Shown: in pieces, positions 37,399 through 47,214 of the stretch
Layout of the letters: every line of letters begins with the position of its first letter
Position numbering within the stretch: position 1 is the first letter of the stretch
Assembly: GCA_020226215.1 (NCBI GenBank)
Contig: CM035227.1
Location: forward strand, 1,605,343-1,669,342
Direction of reading: 5' to 3'
Source: Sindora glabra
Lineage: Eukaryota; Streptophyta; Magnoliopsida; Fabales; Fabaceae
Length of the DNA stretch: 64,000 bases
Translations under genes and position numbers: made by a program
Notes under the pieces: model-generated
What the model saw: only the letters and a program-made list of their open reading frames with translations
What the model was told of the DNA's origin: nothing
Database searches by the model: none

Positions 37399-38842
37399 TG
37401 CTGGAAATCGCGCATCATACATGCACAGCGGAATAAAATTTTTACACGATTTCCACCAAGGATACATGCGAATTTAGAACGCCATAGATCAGGGATTAGG
37501 GTTTATACCTTTCGGTAAAATTCTTCTGACCGCTGCAGCAAATCTGATCTGCTTCCAAATCACGAACCGGAATGGAAACCAGTAAATCAGATCACCAGTA
37601 CAACGTTTTGTGGCTGCACCTCTGTGGTATCCACACGAACCCGTGAATCACCGATGAATGTCTGCTACACACACCGGTTGGAATTGATCTCCTTAGACTT
37701 CGTAGTGCTAGCTACGCCTCTTCAGAGATTTTAGTCAAGGAGAGTGGCTAGGGTTTTTCTATGCTTTTACTTGGGGTGCGTGAAGAATAATAGTAATCCT
37801 ATTATTACCCAATAAGCCTATTTAAATAGGTGCATAGAAAAACCTAACCTATTTGGGCTTTATTCCATTATATAATTATAGGCTTACTATTAGGCCTTAT
37901 AATTATAACATGAATTCCCAAATATTAAGCCCAAACAATTTGGTCCATTAATTCCAAATTCACTAAGCTCTAAGTGTGCGACCCTACAGGCTCTCATTAC
38001 GTTGGCAATGACCATTAATCATATTAATGATCATAAACAAAGATTGGTGTCTAGCAACACATCATTGTTACCCAAATAATGAGAAAGTCGGTGATTTGAC
38101 TAAACCTTTACACGTGATCATCACTTATGTCCTTTTGTCCTATACATCTAGATTGAGCACGAGACATGGACCGTGTCATTCCCGTATAGCCCAATCTTAA
38201 GGTTTCTTGACTCCTAAGTAAGCTGACTGAAACAAATGTAATTGACATCTCATGTCAATTCATCTGAGCATGGCCATGCATTTTCTCAACTTTACTTAGT
38301 CAAGGGGCCCATAGATGTTACTCCTGTTATATAGGAGGGACAAATCCCATCTTGATCACACAAACCCCTCCGCATGATATGTGACATATCCAATATCTAC
38401 CCTTGCATTCACTTAACCATTAGTGACATAGAATAGTATCAAAATATGAAACTCACATGTAGGGAACCTTGGTGGTCTCAGGTCAAAGGACCATATTAAT
38501 AATGATCACTAAGAACCACTTATGACACTCATATAACGATCCATGTAGTGTTCTTAATATGGGTCGGTCCAGTATACAAGTTCTCTAACTTGTACTCATG
38601 TGTAAACTTAATATCCCATATAAGTTTTCACACATGCTAGTCTTAACATATCAAAGCAACCTAATCCACAATGATATATGACTAGGGGCATTTAAGAATA
38701 CAATTATTCTAAGGTTATTATTATAATTAAATATATTACGCAGACAATATATATAAATATAATAATTGGAATTGCCATTAAAATAACATGATTCAAAATT
38801 ACAATCACCAATATGATTGGTTTTAGGGCATATACACTAACA
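37399..38842 (-). repeat. copia 5' LTR (right copy), carries the promoter
   Basis: This LTR is 1444 bp, with the same tips as the left copy and four substitutions. In the element's orientation it starts TGTTAGTGTATATGCCC and ends CCAGCA. It should contain the promoter and transcription start. The TATATAAATAT-type stretch near 38746-38760 is close to the LTR's outer end, but no specific TATA box was assigned with confidence. Confidence 0.96.
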
Positions 38843-38847
38843 ACATC
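38843..38847. repeat. 5-bp target duplication of the copia element, right
   Basis: ACATC follows the CTAACA tip and matches 30180-30184. Confidence 0.93.
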
Positions 38848-38867
38848 CTACTTCTTAAAGCTAGTGT

Positions 38868-38983
38868 ATAGATGTGTTAATCTCTCTTTGATGGCTCAAG
38901 TGGTGATTCTAATCATAGACCACAAATAGATGTATTAATCTCTCTTTGATGGTTGAAGTGGTGATTCTAACCATAGACCACAT
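38868..38983. repeat. 58-bp tandem duplication
   Basis: Units 38868-38925 and 38926-38983 differ at about four positions. Each holds AATCTCTCTTTGATGG and CATAGACCACA. They lie just outside the copia element, so they belong to the pre-insertion locus. Nothing recognisable lies between here and 39490. Confidence 0.9.
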
Positions 38984-39486
38984 ATTTAAAAATGGATTGC
39001 CATGACTAGTTAAATTTTTAGGACATGACTATATGGTCATGTTCATCCCTTTTTGGGTTTGTCATGATCAAGTAATTATGGATAAATCCTATTATTAATT
39101 ACTAATTTGAGTAGAATGTCACTTTCGAGATCAAGTAGACACAAATAGATGCCTTTACTATTTATGGGTAAATTCTAAAAGTGTTGAATGAACTTGCAAC
39201 TTGTGACTTTAGTGAACTGGTTCATAAATTTTTTACGAATTGAATTTATCTAAAATAAGTCTACAAAAATATGAGCCTAAATGAGTTTAGTTCATGTAGA
39301 CTAAATCCATGCGGGTCATGGATCAAACCTGCTTATAAGACAAAACCATAGACCTTACAAGCTTTTATATAAATTAAACCAATTAAAATAAGCTCGATTA
39401 AAATACGAGCCTTAGCAGACTAAGCCTAACCCACCTCGGCCCCATCTAACTTGATAAACTTATTTACCACTCATAATAAACACTCC

Positions 39487-39490
<4 letters not shown>

Positions 39491-39552
<62 letters not shown>

Positions 39553-39562
39553 CAACAACAAT
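39491..39562. repeat. AAT microsatellite passing into AAC
   Basis: About 20 uninterrupted AAT triplets (39491-39549) are followed by about four AAC triplets. This is a simple-sequence repeat that should be length-variable between individuals. Confidence 0.95.
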
Positions 39563-40480
39563 ATAATTTGTTATATTTTCTAAAAATTCATTTGCAATAA
39601 AATTAAATTATGACTAAAATAAAAATAACCCTCATATTATATTTATAAGTAAATTTTTTTTTATATTTAAAATGGTATGATTAAATATTTAAATTATGTA
39701 TGCAATATAGAAAATTTCAGCCTATTAATTTTTTCTTCCAAATCATTAATGATAAAGAGGATTTTTACTATTATTTTGTTAGTGTATTTGGTTACACAAA
39801 AAATTAAGTTTTAAAATAAATTTTAACTCTTTTTAAAATAAAATTTGAAAATAATAATTTTAACTTTAATATTTAAATATTACCATATATATTATTAATT
39901 TATAATATGTTTAAATTAATGATTTACAATAGAAAACAACATTAAAAATTATTTTATTTTTAGTTCTTTTTGTTGCATCTTGACCACTTTTCTTTTACAA
40001 GTGCAAATTTTCTATGAAGTTATTTTTTAATAATACTATAGATTAAAATTATAATTAAAATTTTATGCTATGATTTCTTCTAATATCTTTTTATGTGTAT
40101 GTATATGTATAAAGAATTACTGACCTCCATGTCTTTTCCTTTGAATGAGTGAATTATATTATTAATTTAATGATAATAAAATAATAAATAATATAATAAT
40201 TAATTTGTTACCTTCACTAATTTTTTAATTTAATGAGCAAATCTAGTATGAAAATAAAAGAAAATGAATGAAGTTAATTTAAATATTTTAAATTAAAATT
40301 TTTTATCAAAATAATTTAAATAATTTTTATTATTTTATTATCATTAAATTAATAGAATAAATTTAAATTCAAGATGCAACGGAACGAAGGAAAAGATGAA
40401 ATATTCCTAGAAGTTATTCATGAGAAGAATTAATTTTTTGAATATAATTTTTTTTTCCTATGACACAGATAACAGAAAGA
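39563..40480. other. AT-rich intergenic DNA, no gene seen
   Basis: Only short low-complexity openings are present, with no repeats or domains. Confidence 0.55.
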
Positions 40481-40693
40481 TTACAAAGGTAATATCGTCC
40501 ACTTATTCCACTGACCTATTAAAATACTTTGCTCCAAAACATTTATGACTTCTTCATCTAATACTAAACGCAGTTTGTTGCCAGAGTACAATTCGACATC
40601 TTTAAACTGCAGCAAAATCGAATTTAAGTCCTTGCAGATGTTCGAAATCTGAAAGTGCTCTTTGATAGATCTTTGCCCAAGTAATCTCTTCAA
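40481..40693 (-). pseudogene. unrecognised exon-like fragment
   Basis: A 70-codon minus-strand frame (ending TAA at 40481-40483) has ordinary codon variety, unlike the AT-only translations around it, with KDVELYSGNKLRLVLDEEV in its middle. A neighbouring frame over the same bases reads ERFEEITWAKIYQRALSDFE, also protein-like, which suggests a frameshifted gene fragment. I do not recognise the parent protein. No flanking exon was found. Confidence 0.3.
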
Positions 40694-40734
40694 ACCTTTC
40701 GATTATAAATGATTATGAATAATTAATTTAAAAA

Positions 40735-41860
40735 ATAAAAATATATTAATATTTTATATTTAATAATATTAGAATATTAATTTTAAAAATAAAAAATTAT
40801 TCTTTCCTATTTTTAATTTAAAACTCATTTTGAATATAAAATTAAATTTAAAAAATCAATTCTTATGCAATTGAGAGCATGAAAAAAATAATAACAACAA
40901 ATTCCTTTATTGTTAGGGATTTGGAAGGAAAGATACCGGAAAAGAATTTAATAGACAACATATGTAATTCAAATACTAAAACATTAAAAGATTTTTTTTT
41001 TCATATGAAGTATACTGCAGGGATTATATATTTTAGCCTTATTTTATATCAATCGTTAATGTTCTCTAAAATAAGGCCATTAAACCTTCTCTAATTACTG
41101 TCCAAAGAAATATTTTGTCTTAAATGCGATTGTAGTTTTCAAATAATCAAAGTGATCACATTTGATTTTTCTGAAAGCTAATATTCTATTTTTATGTCTC
41201 TAATATATAAATTAAATTATATTTAGTCCACATTAATAATTTTAGTTAAATTAAAAATTCTAAATTCTAAATGGCAGACAAAGCTCCAATAAAGTTTTAA
41301 ATTTGTAATCATATAAAGAAAAACTAATCAATTATATAATGTTAATAGTTAAATTAAAGTATTTTCACACGTTAGATAAATCAAATAACTTCTCGTTTTT
41401 TACATCATAAAATTAATTTTATTAATATTTTTTTATAATTATCGACTTAAAGTCCTATTGAAAATTTGAAAATTAATTATTGATGTTTTATTTTAATTTT
41501 AGCAAAATTTAAGATTTGAATTTAATTTGTTCTAATTTATATATTAAAGAGACCGTAATAAAATATTTTATTTAAGGATCAAATATAATCATTTTAAATA
41601 TCAGGGGAGGACAATCGTATTTAAAACAAAATTTTTCGGGAGAAACTCTTCGTATCGATCATCATGTAAGGATGATTATCGACATCATAAACCATGGGCT
41701 TTTACATGAGTCAAAATGAAGGTAATGAATTCATAAGGCATTTAGATACGTCCGTTGAAAAGTAAACAAACTTAAGCTTCCTTTTTTTCGTTTTTTTTCC
41801 CCTTTTGGACCAAGTAAATAGGTTTTTGCTTTCTATTTTCTTCCTCTTGATTAATATGGC
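40735..41860. repeat. diverged direct repeat, copy A (interrupted)
   Basis: Segments 40735-41117 and 41625-41860 match, in order, 42035-42600. Shared landmarks include AATATTTTATATTTAATAATATTA, ATTAAACCTTCTCTAA followed by TGTCCAAAGAAA, and GTAAGGATGATTATC. Copy A carries about 510 extra bases (41118-41624) absent from copy B. Divergence is high, so the duplication is old. The sequence has no recognised coding content. Confidence 0.6.
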
Positions 41861-42034
41861 TAATCCTCACTCTTAATTATATTTAATTTTAACACACATC
41901 CACTTCTTTAAGTCTCAATTACTTCACATAAAAATTTTTATTCATCAATCTATAATATTAATATTTTTTTCATATAAAATATTTTAATTCTAACAAGGGT
42001 AAGAATAAATTACGAATAATTAATATGAAAGATA

Positions 42035-42600
42035 ACTATATTAATATTTTATATTTAATAATATTAAAATATTATCTTTGAAAGTAAAATATGTTATTTT
42101 AATTTTTAATTTAAAATTCATTTTGAACATAAAATTGTTTTTGAAAAATTAATTTTTGTGCAATTAAGTACATTAAAAAAATAATAGCAAAAGATTCTTC
42201 TACTGCTAGGAATTTGAAAGAAAAGATAATGGAGAGAAATTTTTATATAATATATATAATTTAAATATTTAATTGCAAAATATAGTATATAGAATAAGAA
42301 TATTTTAGCGTTATATAACAACAATCATGAATATTGTCTTAAATGGGACCATTGAACCTTCTCTAACTAGTGTCCAAAGAAATTTTATGAGGTGAAACTC
42401 TTTTGTATCAGACAACGTAAGGATGATTATCCGATATCATAACTCAAGAAAGCGAAAATCATCAAGGCATTTGGAAAGGTCTATATTGATAAGCAGACAA
42501 ACTTAGTCACTTTCTCTTTCCTTTTGGGCCAACTAAGTAAGCTTTTGCACCAGAAACGTCTATGTTCTTCCTCCTGACTACTACGGGGGTAAGCCTCATC
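42035..42600. repeat. diverged direct repeat, copy B
   Basis: This is the uninterrupted counterpart of copy A, about 1.3 kb downstream in the same orientation. The junction TCCAAAGAAATTTTATGAGG here marks where copy A has its extra 510 bases. Confidence 0.6.
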
Positions 42601-43227
42601 ATGTGCCTGGGCTGGCATATTTTTTTGGGCTCAAATTGCACCAAACTATGTAGCCTCGCCCATGGGTGAAAAACTACAGCAAGAGATTTCAAGTAGTTGT
42701 CAGCGAAAATTTGCTTGGGAGAAACACAAGGAATGGAAACGAAAATTATCTATTATATATTACACTTCATTTTTTTTTTTTTTTTATGTCCACATCTCTC
42801 TATACCCATTAACATCTTAAATCTGATATAATTCATATTGCATTAATGTTTCACAAAATGAAGATGAAAGGTTTCTCGTTTTGTACAATCTTTCATACGT
42901 CATCCATCTTATTAACTTGACCTCATCATGCTTCTGGCCTTTATATTTGAAGTCTAGCAGACAAACGTGATCAAAGCATTTTATTCAACCAAAAAAACCT
43001 TATAATAAAGATAGCAAAATATGACTAGGTAGAAAACACGCCTTGCATGAACCTTGTATTATATATATTTTGGTCAACCGCATAGCACTTCATTGATGAC
43101 GGCGGTTAGGCGGCCATATCTAGCATCTTATATATATATCTATGTATGTTCGTACGTCTCCAGCTTCAGAAAACTTGGCTCTACATGTAACATAGTGGTT
43201 TCGGAACCCAACAACAACAACACGAGC
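42601..43227. other. upstream region of the RING-H2 gene
   Basis: No gene is seen. A TATATATATAT stretch at about 43128-43140 lies roughly 90-100 bp before the chosen ATG and could act as the TATA box. The frame opens upstream to an earlier ATG at 43096, but that extension would be coded largely by the TA repeat. Confidence 0.45.
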
Positions 43228-43563
43228 ATGTCAATTTCCATCTCAACTCCAAACTATCCGAACCATCTGTCGAGCTTTGACCTCGACGAGGCTCTTGCCG
43301 CGGCGGAACAATCACGCCGGCGATTTGCGGCATCCAAGTCCTTTGTCTCAACCTTGCCGGCTGTTCCTGATCATGGCAGCATTGACGGCGATGTTTGCTC
43401 GATTTGTATGGAGGTGTTTGACCATCCCAAAAGGACAGCCGGCGGGAACAAACGAGTGCCCTGCGGCCACGTGTACCACGCAGTCTGCATCACCGCATGG
43501 TTTTCCCGCTGCAGCTCTTGCCCTCTGTGCCGCCATGACATCTCCATCTCCATCCCAACATAA
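43228..43563 (+). CDS. small RING-H2 zinc-finger protein
   Basis: This is an intronless 111-residue protein. Its C-terminal half is a complete RING-H2 domain with C57, C60, C79, H81, H84, C87, C98 and C101 in the C-x2-C ... C-x-H-x2-H-x2-C-x10-C-x2-C pattern. Such domains bind two zinc ions and recruit an E2, so it is probably a ubiquitin E3 ligase. There is no membrane segment, so it is not a typical ATL protein; the N-terminal half is Ser/Ala-rich with an acidic FDLDEALAAAEQ helix. The start at MSISIST is preferred over MTAVRRP (43096, 155 residues) because the extra sequence is encoded by a TA repeat that looks like promoter. The stop is TAA 43561-43563. The substrate is unknown. Confidence 0.75.
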   Translation: MSISISTPNYPNHLSSFDLDEALAAAEQSRRRFAASKSFVSTLPAVPDHGSIDGDVCSICMEVFDHPKRTAGGNKRVPCGHVYHAVCITAWFSRCSSCPLCRHDISISIPT

Positions 43564-46418
43564 AGGGTTTTTCATTTTCCATTACAAGTATATATGGGCT
43601 AGGATTGATGTTATAGATTTAATTTTTATCCCCTCTTCTTTTATAGAAAGTTTCAATTAATTTGGGAAAATCTCAATCAACCCATATCCTGTCAGAAGCT
43701 CCATATTTATTTATTTATTTATTTTGTTCCTTCTAATATTGGCAGAAAGATAGAAATCCGATTCCTATAATTTTCTTAATTTATATGAATATATATGTAC
43801 AGTTCGAAAATAAATTATCTTTAGTCAATGAACTAGTTGCTTGTGCAAGATAGACACGATGTAGTTTTAACTTGGAAAGAAGCTGAAGGTCAACGCTGAC
43901 CATAAATAATTTACAGAAATTATATATATTTTAATAGAGGCATGTATTCTTATTAAAGATTTTAAAATTTTATATAAAATTATATATATTATTCAAAATA
44001 TTTTTATTAATTACAAATTTTCTTTCTATTAAAATATAAAAACACGTCTGCTAACCTTCAAATGCTCGCTCCTATCAAAAACGGTTGTGAATCGGTAGAT
44101 GTCCCCCCTTTTATTGGGACCTTGTATCTCTAAGTGTCGTCGAAATTGGATGGAATAGTAAGTACTCTGCCAGAAATCGGATAGATTATCTATACGAGGA
44201 GTTCCATTTTAGATTTATAGATAATGATCTTAGGGTAGAGAGAGGGCAAAGAATATATTTTTAGAAAGAAAAGAAGAACCATGCCGTGATAGATAGAGAA
44301 TTTGTGGTGGATGGAGAATCGGAGTAGTTTGGGCACCGGGGGTAGAAGAAGCATGGAAGATATTATAAACTCTGCAATTTTGAATTTCAATTAAAGAATA
44401 GAAAAAAAAATCATAAATTTTAAGAGAATATTTTGCACAAATTATCTTAAATGGAGTAATTTATAGAATTTAAAACTATAAAGAACTTTTACATAATTTA
44501 AGCATTAAGCAAAATTTAAAGGAAGGTTGAGTAATTTACTCAAAAATTTAACTAATGAAAACAATTCTATCTTGGAGCCTATGATTGATGTCTAACTCTT
44601 CTCTTATTCTTTGTCTGGATTAGGGAGAAGTGAGAGGAGAAAAAATTAGAGAAGAAGTAGTTTTCATTTAGGTTGTTTGGAATTAGAGAAAATGGAAGAG
44701 AAAGAAATTCAAGAAAAAGTTAATTTTTTTATTTGAAAAAGGAGAAAATAGAAGAGAAAAAAATTGTAATTGGATGAAGTAACTATAATACCTTTATGTA
44801 TAAAAGATAAAGATAGTAAACTTTTTACAAAGAAATTCTAAAAAAATATTTAAATATTTATAAAATAAAATATCTTAGAAAAAGATATCATAAGAAATTT
44901 TTTAAAAAAATATCTATAAAAAATATTCATATAATATTTCTAAAATGAAGTTTTTCTCCCATAAAATATTTTTGAAGTTTATGATTTCCATAAAAAAAAT
45001 ATAACGAAGTAAATGTAAGTTTAATTGAAATAGCTTCATAAGAAATGGAATTTATTATTCGATTGTCTCGTTGCAATTTAGCAGGGAAAGGAAAATTAAC
45101 TTTACATCCATCATTATTTAATTAATTTATTATTTGCTAAAATTACTATAACTAAGCTTCTATGAGATAATTGACTCTGTTATTCAATATAATCTAATAA
45201 TAAATAATAACGTTCTAAATAAATGGATGATAGGCAAAAAATTGTATCCTTGTATAAAAAGCAACTATGAACTCATTAATGTTACTTGAGAATTGATTAT
45301 GTAGATCCACCATCTAACTATCAAAACTAAATAAAAACACTTTAAATTATAAAGAAGTACAAGCAATTTGTTCATGTAGATGTAGTTCATCATCCGGGCT
45401 CGCATCCTCGTATACAATACAATCACAAATGAGGTTCATTTTGCCTGGTTAATACAAAGCCTACTTATATACCTTTGAAGAAAACAAGGGTTTAAGTAGA
45501 TCAATTGGAAAATTTATTTAGATATAGATCTTCTCAAAGTGTGTCCTTAGATTGGTGGCTTCCCACAGTACATATTGATATGAGCAACCTATGTAAAATA
45601 ACAACATTAAATAGTTTTCACATAACACAATATATTTTTTCACTTTTATTAATTTTCAATTAATTTAGTTTTCTGTATAATTATATTGAACTCAATAAAT
45701 TTTAAACTCTTAGTACAATATAATTAATACAATGTTTCTTTTCATTTGATTTGCTCCATCATATCTTTATGCACACTTCTGTTAATTAGATTTTTGCCAC
45801 AAATCACTTTCAATAGTATGGACATAATATTATATAAAGAATAAAATACTATCACCTTAATTTCTATTTTGATAATTTTTAGTTATATTGTACTCATTTA
45901 ACATTATATATTAATAAAATTTATTGATACAAATTATTTTTTGTTCAATGTTGAAATTAAAATAAATTAATATAAGTTAATTTATAAATATACATGATGT
46001 TTTGAATATTGGTTTCTAGTATTTTATTTAAAGGGTTATAACATACAAATGACTAATACTTTAATTACAAGCACATTAATGAGAAAACATTTCAAAAAAA
46101 TTATACACACATTATCAGCATCCTGTAATTGGGCGCATTAGGGAATTTGGTTTCACACAATTTTGATAATGAAGGTACGAAATACCCAACAAAACTCAAA
46201 ATAACAACACCTAAATACATTGATCATTCAAAGTAAAAAATAAATAAAAGAAGCAAATGCACTATAATGGGAAAAAATCTTACTTATTTACTTATAATAA
46301 ATATATCACTTTACCTTTATCAACATTGTTTTTCATGAAGTATAGCAAGAGGGTGGAAACAATAAAACTTGCCCTGTAAAAACCACACAATAAAATCAAT
46401 AAGTTAAAATTTATTGTT
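43564..46418. other. intergenic DNA, no gene seen
   Basis: AT-rich. Positions 44660-44780 are purine-rich with AGGTTGTTTGGAATTAGAG, loosely like a Harbinger/Tourist tip, but I found no inverted partner. Positions 45360-45590 are slightly GC-richer with no domain. Confidence 0.5.
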
Positions 46419-46427
46419 TATAATAAA
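46419..46427. repeat. 9-bp target duplication of the MULE, left
   Basis: TATAATAAA directly precedes the AGGGAAAGTACAT tip and is repeated exactly at 52696-52704. Nine bases is the size produced by Mutator transposases. Confidence 0.82.
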
Positions 46428-46570
46428 AGGGAAAGTACATATAACCCTTTTAAACTTTCTACTAGCAACACATTTAATGCATAAACCTTTTAGTGTAATA
46501 ATTTACCCTTTTAAACTTCTCCATACATTGAAACTTTTAATCTACTGTTACCTTTAACAACTTAATCAAC
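46428..46570 (+). repeat. MULE left terminal inverted repeat
   Basis: It aligns to the complement of 52559-52695 throughout. Shared blocks include ATGCATAAA, TTTTTAGT/TTTTAGTG, ATTTACCC, ATACATTGAAAC and a final TAACAAC(T/C)TAAT. Identity is roughly three-quarters by eye, with a few small gaps. Confidence 0.85.
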
Positions 46571-47214
46571 ATGATATACATGTGATGGATTTTCTCCTTT
46601 TACTGTAGTCTCCATATTCTTAAAATTAACCTAGGTGATATAGACATAATTTTCACCTCTGTATTCTGCTATAACTAAAATAAGGCCTTCTTTGAGTTCT
46701 CTCCCATTTTGTCATGCACTTTATAAAAAAAATCATACTTTATAACCTTTAACATCAAAGGTAAACAAAAATTATGACTATAAAAAAGATTCATTTCTTG
46801 CCTTCGAAAATGAAAGCTTTACAACTTCACTCAAATATGTTATTCTTTAATTTTTATGCAAATTGTTAATTTTTATTAATTTATTATTTAGAAAAAGTAA
46901 AAATTTTATCTTTAATTTTTTAGGCTTCAAATTCTCCTTAACTTATTCTATCTTTTTGTTTTTTTCATTTTAAAGTTCATTTGTTTGTTTATTGAAATGG
47001 TTATTTGTATAAGGAAGACAATTCTAGGCCATAGGTGTTTAGGTTTCAAATCTGAAAGTTATAATATAGTGAAAAATAGAGCAAGCATAGATTAGAATGT
47101 TAAGTTTTATGCATTTAGCATAAATATATTTAAATAGAAAACTTGAAGTTGTATTTTGACAATTTAGCTGATAAAGTATTACTACCATTATTTTTATTGT
47201 ATTCTGTGTTAGAT
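46571..47214. other. MULE 5' region before the transposase
   Basis: AT-rich sequence between the left inverted repeat and the first transposase-like codons. It probably held the promoter and leader. No specific site was identified. Confidence 0.45.

Larger units (their letters stand above)
30185..38842 (-). mobile_element. complete young Ty1/copia LTR retrotransposon
   Basis: The element is 8658 bp long and transcribed from the minus strand. In order it has a 5' LTR (37399-38842), a primer binding site, a 1.78-kb leader with GC-rich hairpins, one Gag-Pol frame, a polypurine tract and a 3' LTR (30185-31628). It is flanked by identical ACATC target duplications. The domain order protease, integrase, reverse transcriptase, RNase H defines Ty1/copia. 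The two LTRs differ at four positions in 1444. All parts needed for autonomous movement appear intact. LTR length and leader style suggest a large-LTR lineage (Angela/BARE or Tork/TAR kind), but I cannot settle the lineage from memory. Confidence 0.96.

Noticed and set aside
43277..43660. 127-codon plus-strand frame overlapping the RING gene
   Set aside because: It is the +1 shadow of the RING-H2 coding sequence; only the other frame shows the zinc ligands.
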